Of a DNA stretch of 50,461 nucleotides, positions 1-9,343 are shown one piece after another. Position 1 is the first letter of the stretch; each line of letters starts with the position of its first letter. The notes beneath the pieces are model-generated. The model saw only the letters and a program-made list of their open reading frames with translations, did not search any database and was not told the DNA's origin. A program made the position numbers and the translations under genes. The stretch covers positions 1 to 50,461 of the forward strand of contig JAPHSX010000018.1 of the NCBI GenBank assembly GCA_026196575.1, in the 5' to 3' direction. The stretch is from Gammaproteobacteria bacterium. Its GTDB lineage: Bacteria > Pseudomonadota > Gammaproteobacteria > Thiohalomonadales > Thiohalomonadaceae.

Positions 1-96
1 ATCGCCCCGATCGCGATGGAAGATGGCTTGCGCTTCGCTATTCGCGAGGGTGGTCGTACCGTTGGTGCTGGTGTTGTTGCCAAGATTATCGAGTAA
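1..96 (+). CDS. tuf: Elongation factor Tu, C-terminal end (partial)
   Basis: Frame 1 encodes the last 31 residues of EF-Tu, including the family's closing segment [14 protein letters not shown], and ends in TAA at 94-96. EF-Tu is the GTPase that delivers aminoacyl-tRNA to the ribosome; only part of its C-terminal beta-barrel domain 3 is here and the rest lies upstream of the window. The stop is only 5 bases before rpsJ. The str operon therefore appears to run straight into the S10 operon, leaving no room for the long S10 leader known from E. coli. Confidence 0.97.
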   Translation: MAPIAMEDGLRFAIREGGRTVGAGVVAKIIE

Positions 97-101
97 TTAC
101 T

Positions 102-413
102 ATGTCTAATCAGAAAATTCGTATCCGTCTCAAGGCCTTCGATCACCGTCTGCTGGATCAGTCCGCGCGTGAGATTGTGGAAACCGCAAAGCGTACCGGG
201 GCTCAGGTCAAGGGTCCCATTCCCCTTCCCACCAAGAAGGAGCGCTATACCGTGCTGATCTCCCCGCACGTCAACAAGGATGCACGTGATCAGTATGAAC
301 TGCGCACCCACAAGCGACTGATGGACATCGTTGATCCAACCGACAAGACGGTCGATGCACTGATGAAACTTGATTTGGCCGCAGGGGTCGACGTTCAGAT
401 CAAATTGCAGTAA
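102..413 (+). CDS. rpsJ: 30S ribosomal protein S10 (NusE)
   Basis: This 103-residue protein has the standard length and the opening [18 protein letters not shown] typical of S10. S10 is part of the head of the small subunit and, as NusE, also joins the NusB antitermination complex on boxA RNA. The ATG follows tuf by five bases. About 100 bases then separate it from rplC, the longest gap in the first half of this operon, and that gap holds a strong hairpin. Confidence 0.98.
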   Translation: MSNQKIRIRLKAFDHRLLDQSAREIVETAKRTGAQVKGPIPLPTKKERYTVLISPHVNKDARDQYELRTHKRLMDIVDPTDKTVDALMKLDLAAGVDVQIKLQ

Positions 414-436
414 ACTGCGCGTCCGTTTTTAGGATT

Positions 437-470
437 CCGCCCCGGTCTTCGGCCGGGGCGGTTGATTTTT
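437..470 (+). terminator. GC-rich hairpin with T-tract between rpsJ and rplC (attenuator or terminator candidate)
   Basis: A nine-base arm CCGCCCCGG (437-445) pairs perfectly with CCGGGGCGG (453-461). The seven-base loop TCTTCGG can extend the stem as a C(UUCG)G tetraloop with a bulged T. TTGATTTTT follows at 462-470. This is the form of an intrinsic terminator, yet it lies inside the S10 operon, so partial termination or attenuation is more likely than a full stop. Its use in vivo is an inference. Confidence 0.6.
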
Positions 471-513
471 AGCACTGGTCAATCGTAATCGGTGCGTTAA
501 AGAGGTCAGAATA

Positions 514-1167
514 ATGGCAATAGGTGTTATTGGTCGCAAATGCGGCATGACACGCATCTTCACTGAAGATGGTGTCGCTGTCCCTGTGACTGTAGTAGAG
601 GTTGAGCCCAACCGTGTCGCCCAGGTGAAAACTGTCGACACCGATGGCTACAACGCGCTGCAGGTTACGGTTGGCAGTCGTCGTGCCAGTCGCGTCATCA
701 AGCCCCAGGCAGGTCATTTTGCCAAGGCGGGTGTCGAGGCCGGTCGTACCCTGATGGAGTTCCGCCTTGCCGATGGCGAGGGTGAAGGCCTGCAGGCCGG
801 CTCCGAGATTAAGGTCGACATCTTCGAGAATGGTCAGATCGTTGACGTGTCCGGCACAACCATCGGTAAGGGTTTTGCGGGTGTCGTCAAGCGCCACCAC
901 TTCCGCACCCAGGATGCCACTCACGGCAACTCCCTGTCACATCGCGTGCACGGTTCGATTGGTCAGAACCAGACCCCCGGTCGGGTCTTCAAAGGCAAGA
1001 AAATGGCCGGTCATATGGGCAGCAGAAAACGCACCATGCAGAATCTGGAGATTTTCCGTGTGGATGCCGAACGCAATTTGCTGCTGATCAAGGGCGCCGT
1101 CCCCGGTTCCAAGGGCAACGACGTTGTCGTGCTGCCCGCCGTGAAGACCAAGAGACAAGGGGTGTGA
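514..1167 (+). CDS. rplC: 50S ribosomal protein L3
   Basis: The 217-residue protein starts [16 protein letters not shown] and carries the L3 segment [23 protein letters not shown], here split as [10 protein letters not shown] then [14 protein letters not shown]3 is an early assembly protein that binds 23S rRNA near the peptidyl transferase centre and the sarcin-ricin region. The ATG is preceded by AAGAGGT. Its TGA lies two bases before the ATG of rplD, so the two are probably translated in a coupled way. Confidence 0.98.
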   Translation: MAIGVIGRKCGMTRIFTEDGVAVPVTVVEVEPNRVAQVKTVDTDGYNALQVTVGSRRASRVIKPQAGHFAKAGVEAGRTLMEFRLADGEGEGLQAGSEIKVDIFENGQIVDVSGTTIGKGFAGVVKRHHFRTQDATHGNSLSHRVHGSIGQNQTPGRVFKGKKMAGHMGSRKRTMQNLEIFRVDAERNLLLIKGAVPGSKGNDVVVLPAVKTKRQGV

Positions 1168-1169
1168 CC

Positions 1170-1790
1170 ATGGAATTGAAGTTAACTACCGCAACTGGTC
1201 GTGCATCTACAAACAGTGTCGAGCTCTCGGACGGCAATTTTGGTCGCGACTTCAACGAGACGCTGGTTCATCAGGTTGTCACCGCCTATATGGCCGCCGC
1301 GCGTGCGGGAACCAAGGCGCAGAAGACCCGCTCCCAGGTCAGCGGCGGCGGCATCAAACCCTTCCGCCAGAAGGGGAGTGGCCGTGCCCGTGCCGGTACC
1401 ATTCGCAGCCCGCTGTGGCGCTCCGGTGGCGTCACCTTTGCTGCAGTACCGCGTAGCTACGAGCAAAAGGTTAATAAGAAGATGTATCGCGCGGCCCTCC
1501 GTTCGATCCTCTCCGAGCTGGTACGTCAGGAGCGCCTGGTGGTGGTCGACAAGTTTGAACTTGAGGCACCCAAGACCAGGCAGCTCAGCGAAAAACTCAA
1601 GGCGATGGCGCTCGATAACGTGCTGATTGTTGACCAGGCGATCGCCGACAATCTGTTTCTGTCCGCACGCAATCTGCCGCATGTGGATGTGGTTGAGGCG
1701 AAGCGTGTGGATCCGGTTAGCCTGGTGCGCTTCGAGAAAGTCATTTTGACCAAAGCTGCGGTGACTGCCCTGGAGGAGATGCTGGCATGA
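1170..1790 (+). CDS. rplD: 50S ribosomal protein L4
   Basis: L4 of 206 residues if the ATG at 1170 is used; a GTG at 1164 would add two residues but overlaps the rplC stop. The conserved loop [18 protein letters not shown] at about residues 63-80 lines the nascent-peptide tunnel. In E. coli free L4 represses the S10 operon through its leader. No such leader fits before rpsJ here, so any L4 control would have to act elsewhere, for example at the rpsJ-rplC hairpin (inference). Confidence 0.97.
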   Translation: MELKLTTATGRASTNSVELSDGNFGRDFNETLVHQVVTAYMAAARAGTKAQKTRSQVSGGGIKPFRQKGSGRARAGTIRSPLWRSGGVTFAAVPRSYEQKVNKKMYRAALRSILSELVRQERLVVVDKFELEAPKTRQLSEKLKAMALDNVLIVDQAIADNLFLSARNLPHVDVVEAKRVDPVSLVRFEKVILTKAAVTALEEMLA

Positions 1791-2086
1791 ATGAAGAGCG
1801 CTTAATGAAGGTTCTGGTCGCACCGCTTATCTCCGAGAAGAGCAGCGTGGCCGCCGAAAAGAACAACCAGTATGTATTCAAGGTTACCACTGACGCCACC
1901 AAGCCTGAGATTAAACAGGCCGTCGAGCTGCTGTTCGATGTCAAGGTGGAAGCCGTCAAGGTTGCCAACATGAAGGGCAAAACCAAACGTTTCGGCCAAA
2001 AAATGGGCCGTCGTAGCGATTGGAAAAAAGCTTACATCTCACTGCAGGCGGGTCAGGAAATCGACCTCCTCGGTGGTGCTGAATAA
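1787..2086 (+). CDS. rplW: 50S ribosomal protein L23
   Basis: L23 of 99 residues, with the family core [19 protein letters not shown] near the start and [18 protein letters not shown] near the end. It lies at the tunnel exit and is the docking site for trigger factor and SRP. The ATG at 1787 overlaps the rplD stop in the form ATGA. An internal ATG at residue 7 is a possible alternative start. Confidence 0.97.
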   Translation: MNEERLMKVLVAPLISEKSSVAAEKNNQYVFKVTTDATKPEIKQAVELLFDVKVEAVKVANMKGKTKRFGQKMGRRSDWKKAYISLQAGQEIDLLGGAE

Positions 2087-2097
2087 GGGAGCGTCCG

Positions 2098-2925
2098 ATG
2101 CCATTAGTTAAACTTAAACCGACGTCTCCAGGTCGCCGCTTTGTTGTCAGAGTGGTCAACCCCGAGCTTCACAAAGGTGCCCCGCATGCTCCTCTGGTAG
2201 AGAAAAAGAGCAAGAACGGTGGCCGTAACAACAATGGTCGTATCACTACCCGTCATCAGGGTGGTGGGCATAAACAACACTATCGGGTGATTGACTTCAA
2301 ACGCGGCAAGGAAGGGATCCCCGCTGTCGTTGAACGTCTCGAGTACGATCCGAATCGCACAGCCAATATCGCACTGCTGCTGTTTGCCGACGGCGAACGT
2401 CGCTACATTGTTGCACCCAAGGGCGTCTCCGCCGGTGATGAACTGATGAGCGGCTCGGGTGCTGCAATCAAGGCCGGCAACTGCCTGCCACTGCGCAGCA
2501 TTCCGGTGGGTAGTACCATTCACTGCATCGAGATGAAGCCAGGCAAGGGGGCGCAGATTGCTCGCAGTGCCGGCACTTCGGCCCAGCTGGTTGCCCGCGA
2601 AGGGGCGCACGCCACGCTGCGTCTGCGCTCTGGCGAAATGCGCAAGGTGCCGTCTGACTGCAAGGCCACCATCGGCGAGGTAGGTAACACGGAGCATAGC
2701 CTGCGCAAACTGGGCAAGGCTGGCGCATCGCGCTGGCGCGGTGTTCGCCCCACGGTTCGTGGCGTGGTCATGAACCCGGTGGATCACCCGCATGGTGGTG
2801 GTGAAGGTCGTACCTCTGGTGGTCGCCACCCGGTAAGTCCTTGGGGTGTCCCGACCAAGGGATACAAGACTCGTTCGAACAAGCGTACCGACGGCATGAT
2901 TTTGCGTCGTCGTAAACAGAAGTGA
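2098..2925 (+). CDS. rplB: 50S ribosomal protein L2
   Basis: L2 of 275 residues, close to the 273 of E. coli. It shows the highly conserved C-terminal loop [14 protein letters not shown], whose histidine lies near the peptidyl transferase centre, and the basic tail [13 protein letters not shown]2 is one of the largest core proteins of the large subunit and is needed for subunit association. It follows rplW by 11 bases with GGGAG as ribosome binding site. Confidence 0.98.
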   Translation: MPLVKLKPTSPGRRFVVRVVNPELHKGAPHAPLVEKKSKNGGRNNNGRITTRHQGGGHKQHYRVIDFKRGKEGIPAVVERLEYDPNRTANIALLLFADGERRYIVAPKGVSAGDELMSGSGAAIKAGNCLPLRSIPVGSTIHCIEMKPGKGAQIARSAGTSAQLVAREGAHATLRLRSGEMRKVPSDCKATIGEVGNTEHSLRKLGKAGASRWRGVRPTVRGVVMNPVDHPHGGGEGRTSGGRHPVSPWGVPTKGYKTRSNKRTDGMILRRRKQK

Positions 2926-2940
2926 TAGAGGGCGATATAG

Positions 2941-3213
2941 ATGCCACGCTCAATTAAAAAAGGCCCGTTCATTGACCACCATCTGGCGAAGAAGGTAGAG
3001 GCCGCCGCAGCAGCCAATGACCGTCGTCCGATCAAGACCTGGTCACGCCGTTCCATGATCATGCCAGAAATGGTTGGACTGACCATCGCTGTACATAATG
3101 GAAAGCAGCACATTCCGGTGATGGTCTCCGAGAATATGGTTGGTCATAAGCTGGGTGAGTTTTCTCCCACCCGTACCTTCAAGGGCCATGTTGCCGATAA
3201 AAAGGCAAGGTAG
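2941..3213 (+). CDS. rpsS: 30S ribosomal protein S19
   Basis: S19 of 90 residues, starting [19 protein letters not shown] and containing the conserved [16 protein letters not shown] and [15 protein letters not shown]. It sits in the head of the 30S subunit beside S13 and contacts the A-site region. It lies between rplB and rplV in the standard S10 operon order. Confidence 0.98.
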   Translation: MPRSIKKGPFIDHHLAKKVEAAAAANDRRPIKTWSRRSMIMPEMVGLTIAVHNGKQHIPVMVSENMVGHKLGEFSPTRTFKGHVADKKAR

Positions 3214-3225
3214 GGGAGACTGATG

Positions 3226-3561
3226 ATGGAAACAGTAGCTAAGCTGTCGAATGCACGTATCTCTGCACAGAAGGTGCGTCTGGTCGCCGATCAGGTGCGC
3301 GGACTACCCATTGATCAGGCGCTGCAGATTCTTGCCTTCAGCCCCAAAAAGGCTGCCACTCTGGTGAAGAAGGTTCTGGAATCGGCAATTGCCAATGCCG
3401 AACACAACGATGGTGCCGACATTGACGAGCTGAAGGTCGCCCGGATCTATGTTGACCAGGGGCCCTCGCTGAAACGTATGCGGGCTCGTGCCAAGGGTCG
3501 CGGTAACCGTATTGTCAAGCGTACCAGCCACATCACTGTGGCCGTTGCCGATAAGAAATAG
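3226..3561 (+). CDS. rplV: 50S ribosomal protein L22
   Basis: L22 of 111 residues. Two adjacent ATG codons (3223 and 3226) are possible starts. The second gives METVAK, matching E. coli METIAK, and is better spaced from GGGGAGA at 3213-3219. The basic hairpin ending in [20 protein letters not shown] reaches into the nascent-peptide tunnel and is the region where macrolide-resistance changes arise in other species. Confidence 0.97.
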   Translation: METVAKLSNARISAQKVRLVADQVRGLPIDQALQILAFSPKKAATLVKKVLESAIANAEHNDGADIDELKVARIYVDQGPSLKRMRARAKGRGNRIVKRTSHITVAVADKK

Positions 3562-3571
3562 AGAGGTCGAA

Positions 3572-4249
3572 ATGGGACAGAAAGTTCATCCGACAGGTAT
3601 TCGTCTTGGTATTACCAAAGACTGGACCTCGAAGTGGTACGCCGATTCCAAGCATTACGGCGAGTATCTGCATACTGATCTCAAGGTGCGCGATTACCTG
3701 CAGAAAAAATTGGCGGCAGCATCGATTAGTCGTATTCAAATTGAGCGTCCGGCCAATAATGCGCGGATCACCATTCATAGTGCCCGCCCCGGCCTCGTGA
3801 TTGGTCGCAAGGGCGAGGACATTGACCGCCTGCGTAATGATGTTTCCAAGATGATGGGTGTGCCCGTGCACATCAACATCGAGGAGATCCGCAAGCCGGA
3901 GCTGGACGCCACGCTGGTGGCGCAAAGCATCGCGCAACAGCTGGAAAAACGCATTATGTTTCGCCGCGCCATGAAGCGTGCGGTAACCAACTCGATGCGG
4001 CTTGGTGCCCAGGGCGTCAAGATCAATGTAGGCGGTCGCCTCAACGGTGCGGAGATCGCACGCAGTGAGTGGTATCGCGAGGGTCGTGTGCCGCTGCACA
4101 CCTTGCGTGCGGATATTGACTATGGTGTCGCCGAGGCCAACACCACCTATGGCATCATTGGTGTCAAGGTGTGGATCTTCAAAGGCGAAATTTTCGAGCG
4201 CCTTGAAACGTCGGCCGTCGCTGAAAGCGACAAGACTGCCGCGAAGTAA
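3572..4249 (+). CDS. rpsC: 30S ribosomal protein S3
   Basis: S3 of 225 residues. The ATG at 3572 gives the universal start [14 protein letters not shown] and follows GAGAGGT; the same frame is open 28 codons further upstream over rplV, but that extension is not S3. The KH domain carries [11 protein letters not shown] (GXXG) around residues 80-90, and the C-terminal half has [10 protein letters not shown] and [15 protein letters not shown]3 shapes the mRNA entry tunnel. Confidence 0.97.
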   Translation: MGQKVHPTGIRLGITKDWTSKWYADSKHYGEYLHTDLKVRDYLQKKLAAASISRIQIERPANNARITIHSARPGLVIGRKGEDIDRLRNDVSKMMGVPVHINIEEIRKPELDATLVAQSIAQQLEKRIMFRRAMKRAVTNSMRLGAQGVKINVGGRLNGAEIARSEWYREGRVPLHTLRADIDYGVAEANTTYGIIGVKVWIFKGEIFERLETSAVAESDKTAAK

Positions 4250-4263
4250 TGGAGTGAAAAAAA

Positions 4264-4677
4264 ATGCTTCAGCCTAAACGTACAAAATTTCGCAAGGTCC
4301 AGAAGGGACGCAATCGCGGCATGGCCCAGGTTGGCAACAAGGTAAGCTTCGGCGAATACGGTCTGAAGGCCGTTGAACGTGGACGTATTACCTCACGCCA
4401 GATCGAGGCTGCACGCCGCGCCATGACGCGTCACGTCAAACGTGGCGGCAAGATCTGGATTCGTGTTTTCCCGGACAAGCCGATCACCGAGAAGCCTCTC
4501 GAGGTACGGCAGGGTAAGGGTAAGGGCAATGTCGAGTACTGGGTAGCCCAAATTCAACCTGGCCGCATGCTTTATGAAATGCAGGGCGTCACCGAGGAAC
4601 ATGCTCGCGAAGCCTTCCGTTTGGCGTCAGCCAAGCTGCCGCTGAAGACCACATTTGTAACTCGCACGGTGCTGTGA
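4264..4677 (+). CDS. rplP: 50S ribosomal protein L16
   Basis: L16 of 137 residues starting [19 protein letters not shown], with the conserved [13 protein letters not shown] and RMGKGKGN-like segment (here RQGKGKGN). It lies at the A site and central protuberance and is needed late in 50S assembly. Its TGA (4675-4677) overlaps the rpmC ATG by one base, which suggests translational coupling. Confidence 0.97.
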   Translation: MLQPKRTKFRKVQKGRNRGMAQVGNKVSFGEYGLKAVERGRITSRQIEAARRAMTRHVKRGGKIWIRVFPDKPITEKPLEVRQGKGKGNVEYWVAQIQPGRMLYEMQGVTEEHAREAFRLASAKLPLKTTFVTRTVL

Positions 4678-4868
4678 TGAAAGCTAATGAACTCAAAAAC
4701 AAGAGTGTCGAAGAGCTGAACAACGAACTGAAAGGGCTTCTTCGTGAACAGTTCAATCTTCGCATGCAAAAGGGGATTGGGCAGTTGCCGCAGCCTCATC
4801 GTGTTAAGCAGGTTCGTCGCGAGGTCGCTCGCGTGAAGACCATTTTGAACCAAAAGGCTGAAAAATGA
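4677..4868 (+). CDS. rpmC: 50S ribosomal protein L29
   Basis: L29 of 63 residues, the same length as in E. coli, with the hallmark [11 protein letters not shown] in a two-helix hairpin. The ATG at 4677 is preferred over a GTG at 4674 because it gives MKANELK, matching MKAKELR of E. coli. L29 is at the tunnel exit next to L23. It overlaps rpsQ by four bases (ATGA). Confidence 0.96.
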   Translation: MKANELKNKSVEELNNELKGLLREQFNLRMQKGIGQLPQPHRVKQVRREVARVKTILNQKAEK

Positions 4869-5125
4869 GCGAGCAAGATATCAATACTCGTACGGTCACT
4901 GGCCGCGTAGTCAGCAACAAAATGGACAAGTCCATTACGGTGCTGGTGGAGCGTAAGGTGCCTCACCCCCTTTACGGAAAGTATGTAAAGCGTTCCACCA
5001 AGCTGCACGCACATGACGAGCAGAATGAGTGCAACGAGGGTGACACGGTCTCTATTGAGGAGTGCCGGCCGATTTCTAAGTCCAAGTCTTGGCGTCTGGT
5101 CAAGGTGTTGGAAAAGGTTAGCTAA
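4865..5125 (+). CDS. rpsQ: 30S ribosomal protein S17
   Basis: S17 of 86 residues, an OB-fold protein binding 16S rRNA in the 30S body; [14 protein letters not shown] and [22 protein letters not shown]-type segments mark the family. It is the last gene of the S10 operon. A 139-base gap with a promoter follows before rplN, exactly where E. coli divides S10 from spc. Confidence 0.97.
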   Translation: MSEQDINTRTVTGRVVSNKMDKSITVLVERKVPHPLYGKYVKRSTKLHAHDEQNECNEGDTVSIEECRPISKSKSWRLVKVLEKVS

Positions 5126-5177
5126 CTGTAGCTGACTTCACATCGCTGGTGGCAGCGTTAAGCCCGAGACAAAAGTG

Positions 5178-5206
5178 TTGGGCTTTGCGTCGTTTAGTGG
5201 TACTAT
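5178..5206 (+). promoter_or_regulatory. Predicted sigma70 promoter of the spc operon
   Basis: TTGGGC (5178-5183) and TACTAT (5201-5206) are separated by 17 bases and lie 59 bases before the rplN ATG. The position matches the spc promoter of E. coli. A short inverted repeat, AAGCCC (5160-5165) with GGGCTT (5180-5185), overlaps the -35 box. It has no T-run behind it, so I do not call it a terminator. Confidence 0.6.
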
Positions 5207-5264
5207 CTCGCGCCCTTAGATATGGCGCTGTAACCAGCAAAATGATTGTGCGGAGAGTTTTTCC

Positions 5265-5633
5265 ATGATTCAGATGCAGACACGACTGGATGTGGCTGAT
5301 AACAGCGGAGCCCGCGTTGTCCAGTGCATTAAGGTACTTGGCGGTTCCCATCGTCGATATGCCGGTATTGGTGACATTATCAAGGTTAGCGTTAAAGAAG
5401 CGATACCACGTGGTAAAGTCAAAAAGGGTGATGTCTACAACGCCGTTGTAGTTCGTACTCGTAAGGGTGTGCGTCGTGCCGACGGCTCGCTGATTCGTTT
5501 CGACGGAAATGCTGCGGTGCTGCTTAATACCAAGCTGGAGCCGATCGGTACCCGCATCTTTGGTCCTGTGACCCGTGAGCTGCGTGGAGATCGATTCATG
5601 AAGATTATATCTCTGGCACCTGAAGTGCTGTAA
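5265..5633 (+). CDS. rplN: 50S ribosomal protein L14
   Basis: L14 of 122 residues starting [19 protein letters not shown] and ending [10 protein letters not shown], both diagnostic. It sits on the subunit interface, contacts h14 of 16S rRNA and is the docking site of the silencing factor RsfS. It is the first gene of the spc operon, with GGAGAG upstream of the ATG. Confidence 0.98.
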   Translation: MIQMQTRLDVADNSGARVVQCIKVLGGSHRRYAGIGDIIKVSVKEAIPRGKVKKGDVYNAVVVRTRKGVRRADGSLIRFDGNAAVLLNTKLEPIGTRIFGPVTRELRGDRFMKIISLAPEVL

Positions 5634-5650
5634 GGCGAAGAGAGACTGAG

Positions 5651-5971
5651 ATGCGTAAGTTAAAGAAAGGTGACGAGGTAATCGTCCTTACTGGTAAAGA
5701 CAAAGGTAAGCGTGGCACCATCAATCAGGTGATCGTGGCAAAAGATCGTGTTCTGGTGAGTGGCGTCAACATGGTTAAAAAACATCAAAAGCCCAATCCG
5801 GCTGCTGGTGCTCCCGGTGGCATTGTGGAGAAGGAGATGTCGATGCATATATCCAACGTCGCCATCTTTAACGCCGCTACCGGCAAGGCTGACCGAGTCG
5901 GTATCAAAACTCTCGAGGATGGCCGCAAGGTACGCATCCTTAAGTCCAACAACGAAGCAATTGATGCTTAA
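5651..5971 (+). CDS. rplX: 50S ribosomal protein L24
   Basis: L24 of 106 residues with a KOW motif at the start ([19 protein letters not shown]). It is one of the two assembly initiator proteins of the large subunit and binds the 5' end of 23S rRNA. Fourteen bases separate it from rplE. In E. coli this junction is the S8 repressor site, but I could not identify the S8 fold by eye here. Confidence 0.97.
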   Translation: MRKLKKGDEVIVLTGKDKGKRGTINQVIVAKDRVLVSGVNMVKKHQKPNPAAGAPGGIVEKEMSMHISNVAIFNAATGKADRVGIKTLEDGRKVRILKSNNEAIDA

Positions 5972-5985
5972 GTCGGGTTAAGAAG

Positions 5986-6525
5986 ATGGCAAGACTGCAA
6001 GATTTCTACCGCGATACCGTGGTAAACCAGCTGAAAGAACAGCTGAACTGTGCCAATGTCATGGAGGTACCGCGCATCACCAAGATTACACTCAATATGG
6101 GTGTGGGCGAGGCTGCCGCGGACAAAAAGGTTCTTGAGCACGCTACCGCGGACATGGTCAAGATTGCCGGGCAGAAGCCGGTCATCACCAGGGCGCGCAA
6201 TTCCGTTGCGGGCTTCAAGATCCGTGAGGATTGGCCAATCGGTTGCAAGGTGACCCTGCGTAGTGAGCGCATGTATGAATTCCTTGATCGACTGATCAGC
6301 ATCGCCATCCCCCGCATTCGTGACTTCCGTGGCCTGAATGCCAAGTCGTTTGATGGGCGCGGTAACTACAGCATGGGTGTCAAGGAGCAGATCATCTTCC
6401 CGGAAATCGATTACGACAAAATCGACAAGCTGCGTGGCATGGATATCACCATCACCACCACGGCAAAGACGGACGATGAAGCTCGCGCGCTGCTCAAGGC
6501 GTTCAACTTCCCGCTTAAAGGTTGA
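5986..6525 (+). CDS. rplE: 50S ribosomal protein L5
   Basis: L5 of 179 residues, identical in length to E. coli, with [22 protein letters not shown] split by the family's central loop and [10 protein letters not shown]. It binds 5S rRNA together with L18 in the central protuberance and touches P-site tRNA. Confidence 0.98.
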   Translation: MARLQDFYRDTVVNQLKEQLNCANVMEVPRITKITLNMGVGEAAADKKVLEHATADMVKIAGQKPVITRARNSVAGFKIREDWPIGCKVTLRSERMYEFLDRLISIAIPRIRDFRGLNAKSFDGRGNYSMGVKEQIIFPEIDYDKIDKLRGMDITITTTAKTDDEARALLKAFNFPLKG

Positions 6526-6534
6526 GGATTAGGC

Positions 6535-6840
6535 ATGGCAAAGACATCAATGGTTGAGCGCGAGAAGAAACGCGCAAAGCTGGTAAAAAAGTTTGCTGCA
6601 AAGCGTGCAGAAATTAAAACTCAGATGAAAAATCCCGATCTGGGTATGGAGGAGCTGACGGCGCTGGTCGTCAAGCTGCAAAAGTTGCCGCGTGATTCCA
6701 GTCCGGTGCGTAAGCGTAATCGCTGCAACCTGACCGGCCGTCCGCACGGTTACTACAGAAAATTCGGCCTTGGCCGTAACAAGCTGCGCGAAGCTGCAAT
6801 GCGTGGTGACGTACCCGGCTTGCGTAAGGCCAGCTGGTAA
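6535..6840 (+). CDS. rpsN: 30S ribosomal protein S14 (zinc-free form)
   Basis: S14 of 101 residues in the long, proteobacterial form. The C-terminal [19 protein letters not shown] has a single cysteine instead of the two CXXC pairs of the zinc-binding form, so this copy needs no zinc. This contrasts with S4 in the same cluster, which keeps four cysteines. It lies between rplE and rpsH in the usual spc order. Confidence 0.97.
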   Translation: MAKTSMVEREKKRAKLVKKFAAKRAEIKTQMKNPDLGMEELTALVVKLQKLPRDSSPVRKRNRCNLTGRPHGYYRKFGLGRNKLREAAMRGDVPGLRKASW

Positions 6841-6886
6841 TAGTCGGCTGCACGACAGCTGAATCATCGTTTAGGAGCATAACCGC

Positions 6887-7282
6887 ATGAGCATGACTGA
6901 TCCTGTTGCAGATCTGCTTACCCGTATTCGTAACGGGTTATCTGCAAACAAGACCGAGGTGACAATGCCTCTGTCGAAGGTGAAGGTATCTATCGCCCAG
7001 GTGTTGAAGGGCGAGGGTTACATTGGTGACTTCACCACCGGGGATATCGATGGCAAACCTGCACTCACTATTAGCCTTAAATACTACCAGGGTAAGCCTG
7101 TAATTGAGCAGATCAAGCGCATTAGCCGCCCGGGTCTGCGGGTATATAAAGGTAAGAGTGAGTTGCCCAAGGTGCTTAACGGCCTCGGTATCGCAATTAT
7201 TTCCACCTCCGCCGGAGTGATGACAGACCGTGCTGCACGCAAGGCTGGTCTCGGTGGTGAAGTGCTTTGCGCTGTATCATAA
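6887..7282 (+). CDS. rpsH: 30S ribosomal protein S8
   Basis: S8 of 131 residues starting [17 protein letters not shown] and ending with the S8 signature [24 protein letters not shown]. It binds helix 21 of 16S rRNA and in E. coli represses the spc operon by binding its own mRNA. GGAG at 6873-6876 is the likely ribosome binding site. Confidence 0.98.
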   Translation: MSMTDPVADLLTRIRNGLSANKTEVTMPLSKVKVSIAQVLKGEGYIGDFTTGDIDGKPALTISLKYYQGKPVIEQIKRISRPGLRVYKGKSELPKVLNGLGIAIISTSAGVMTDRAARKAGLGGEVLCAVS

Positions 7283-7295
7283 GGGGGGGTGAGGT

Positions 7296-7826
7296 ATGTC
7301 CAGAGTATTAAAAGCAATTGCAATACCTTCCGGCGTTAGCGTGAGTGTTAGCGGGCAGAATATCGATGTCAAGGGCGCCAAGGGCGCACTGCAGCATGTG
7401 GTTCATGATGTTGTGGAGGTCAAGCAGGACGGCGACACTATTTCCTTTGCGCCGCGTGCCACGGGCAAGCCAGCCATGGCCTTGACCGGTACCACCCGTG
7501 CCATGATCAGCAATCTCATCACTGGCGTAACCAATGGTTTTGAGAAAAAGTTGCAATTGATCGGTGTCGGTTATCGTGCGCAGGCCCAGGGCAATGTCCT
7601 GAATCTGACCCTGGGTTTTTCGCATCCGGTCAATCATCAGATGCCGGAAGGGGTTAGTGTTGAGACGCCGAGTCAGACCGAGATTGTGGTCAAGGGTATC
7701 GACAAGCAAAAAGTAGGACAGGTTGCCGCGGACATTCGCGGGTATCGTCCTCCGGAACCTTACAAGGGCAAGGGTGTGCGTTATGCAGACGAGCACGTTG
7801 TCCGTAAGGAAGCGAAGAAGAAATAG
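7296..7826 (+). CDS. rplF: 50S ribosomal protein L6
   Basis: L6 of 176 residues, made of two related alpha/beta domains; the C-terminal signature [15 protein letters not shown] is clear. It lies at the base of the stalk near the factor-binding site. It follows rpsH by 13 bases with GGGGTGAGG as ribosome binding site. Confidence 0.97.
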   Translation: MSRVLKAIAIPSGVSVSVSGQNIDVKGAKGALQHVVHDVVEVKQDGDTISFAPRATGKPAMALTGTTRAMISNLITGVTNGFEKKLQLIGVGYRAQAQGNVLNLTLGFSHPVNHQMPEGVSVETPSQTEIVVKGIDKQKVGQVAADIRGYRPPEPYKGKGVRYADEHVVRKEAKKK

Positions 7827-7837
7827 GGCTATCAACG

Positions 7838-8194
7838 ATGAAATCGAAAAAGTTAACTCGTTTGCGCCGTGGTATGCGGGGCCGTGCAAAGATTCGTTCA
7901 CTGGGCGTCTATCGTCTGTGTGTTAACCGCACGCCGCGCCATATCTATGCTCAGGTGATAGCCCCGACGGGTTCGGAAGTTATCGCTACCGCCTCTACCG
8001 TGCAGGCGGACGTGAAAGCCGGCGTCAAATACACCGGTAATATCGAGGCGGCTGCCGCGGTCGGCAAGATGATCGCGGAGAAGGCCAAGGCAGCCGGTAT
8101 CACCAAGGTTGCATTTGACCGTTCTGGTTTTAAATATCATGGTCGTGTCAAGGCTCTTGCAGATGCCGCGCGCGAACACGGTCTGGAATTCTAA
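7838..8194 (+). CDS. rplR: 50S ribosomal protein L18
   Basis: L18 of 118 residues, with [26 protein letters not shown] and the ending [26 protein letters not shown] (given here in parts: [26 protein letters not shown]) close to E. coli L18. It binds 5S rRNA with L5 in the central protuberance. Confidence 0.97.
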   Translation: MKSKKLTRLRRGMRGRAKIRSLGVYRLCVNRTPRHIYAQVIAPTGSEVIATASTVQADVKAGVKYTGNIEAAAAVGKMIAEKAKAAGITKVAFDRSGFKYHGRVKALADAAREHGLEF

Positions 8195-8204
8195 GGGTTA
8201 GGTT

Positions 8205-8714
8205 ATGGCTGGATTTGAGAGTTCACAAAGTACCGACGGCTTGATTGAAAAGCTGGTCGGTGTCAACCGCGTAGCCAAAACGGTAAAGGGTGGTCGTATC
8301 TTCTCCTTCTCGGCCTTGGCCGTAGTGGGTGATGGAGAGGGTAACGTTGGCTTTGGCACCGGCAAGGCGCGCGAGGTTCCCGCCGCCATCCAGAAGGCAA
8401 TGGAAGAGGCCAGGCGCAATATGCGCAAGGTGCACATTACCAAAGGTGGTTCGTTGCATTATGCGGTAACCGCCCGTCACGGCGCTGCCAAGGTGTATAT
8501 GCAGCCTGCCTCTGAAGGTACAGGTGTTATCGCCGGTGGTGCGATGCGCGCCGTACTTGAAGCCGCGGGAGTACACAATGTGTTGTCCAAATGTATCGGC
8601 AGCACCAATCCGATTAACGTCGTTCGCGCCACCCTGGTAGGCCTGACCTCTCTCTCTTCTCCCGAAGAAGTGGCGGCCAAGCGTGGTTTGAGCGTTAAAG
8701 AGATCCTGGAATAA
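8205..8714 (+). CDS. rpsE: 30S ribosomal protein S5
   Basis: S5 of 169 residues. The N-terminal RNA-binding domain shows [15 protein letters not shown] and [17 protein letters not shown], and the C-terminal half has [20 protein letters not shown]5 lies at the mRNA entry pore, and the region around [11 protein letters not shown] is where spectinomycin-resistance and ribosomal ambiguity changes map in other species. Confidence 0.98.
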   Translation: MAGFESSQSTDGLIEKLVGVNRVAKTVKGGRIFSFSALAVVGDGEGNVGFGTGKAREVPAAIQKAMEEARRNMRKVHITKGGSLHYAVTARHGAAKVYMQPASEGTGVIAGGAMRAVLEAAGVHNVLSKCIGSTNPINVVRATLVGLTSLSSPEEVAAKRGLSVKEILE

Positions 8715-8717
8715 GCC

Positions 8718-8906
8718 ATGGCCGACAAGAAGATGATCAAGGTTAAGCTGGTGCGTAGCGTCCACGGTCGTATTGCCTCGCACAAGGCCTGCGTGTCAGG
8801 TCTTGGGCTGCGTCGTATGCACCAGACCGTTGAGGTTGAAGACACCCCATGCACGCGTGGCATGATCAATAGAGTCTATTACATGGTCAAGGTTGTGGAG
8901 GACTGA
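8718..8906 (+). CDS. rpmD: 50S ribosomal protein L30
   Basis: L30 of 62 residues, a small protein on the solvent side of the 50S subunit; [19 protein letters not shown] and [17 protein letters not shown] follow the family. It begins three bases after rpsE and ends one base before the rplO ATG, in the usual rpsE-rpmD-rplO order. Confidence 0.96.
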   Translation: MADKKMIKVKLVRSVHGRIASHKACVSGLGLRRMHQTVEVEDTPCTRGMINRVYYMVKVVED

Positions 8907-8907
8907 T

Positions 8908-9342
8908 ATGCAGCTTAATACTCTTAAATCCGCACCTGGGGCGCGGAAAGTTGCCAAGCGTGTCGGTCGTGGTATCGGCTCCGGCTTGGGTAAAACCTGT
9001 GGCCGTGGGCACAAGGGGCAGCATTCTCGCTCCGGTGGCTCTCACAAGGCGGGGTTCGAGGGCGGCCAGATGCCGCTGCAGCGCCGTCTGCCGAAGTCTG
9101 GTTTTGCCTCGCGCACCGGGCGCTTTGCCGCTGAGATCCGTCTCCATGAACTTGCCAAGGTTGAGGGTGGTGTAGTTGACCTCGTTGCACTGAAGGCAGC
9201 CAATCTGGTGCGTCAAAATGTGAAGCGCGTAAAGGTTATTGCCTCTGGCGAGCTGGGTGTAGCGGTTACGGTTCGTGGGCTGGGTATCACTGCCGGTGCC
9301 AAGGCGGCGATCGAGGCGGCTGGCGGCAAGATCGAGGCCTGA
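8908..9342 (+). CDS. rplO: 50S ribosomal protein L15
   Basis: L15 of 144 residues with the ATG at 8908, giving [14 protein letters not shown]; an in-frame ATG 15 bases upstream lies inside rpmD and is not used. The glycine- and basic-rich N-terminus ([20 protein letters not shown]) threads into 23S rRNA, and [18 protein letters not shown] is diagnostic. Confidence 0.97.
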   Translation: MQLNTLKSAPGARKVAKRVGRGIGSGLGKTCGRGHKGQHSRSGGSHKAGFEGGQMPLQRRLPKSGFASRTGRFAAEIRLHELAKVEGGVVDLVALKAANLVRQNVKRVKVIASGELGVAVTVRGLGITAGAKAAIEAAGGKIEA

Positions 9343-9343
9343 T

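Noticed and set aside
5160-5185. Hairpin AAGCCC/GGGCTT as S10-operon terminator
   Set aside because: Short stem, 14-base loop and no T-run; it overlaps the -35 box of the spc promoter and could at most be regulatory.
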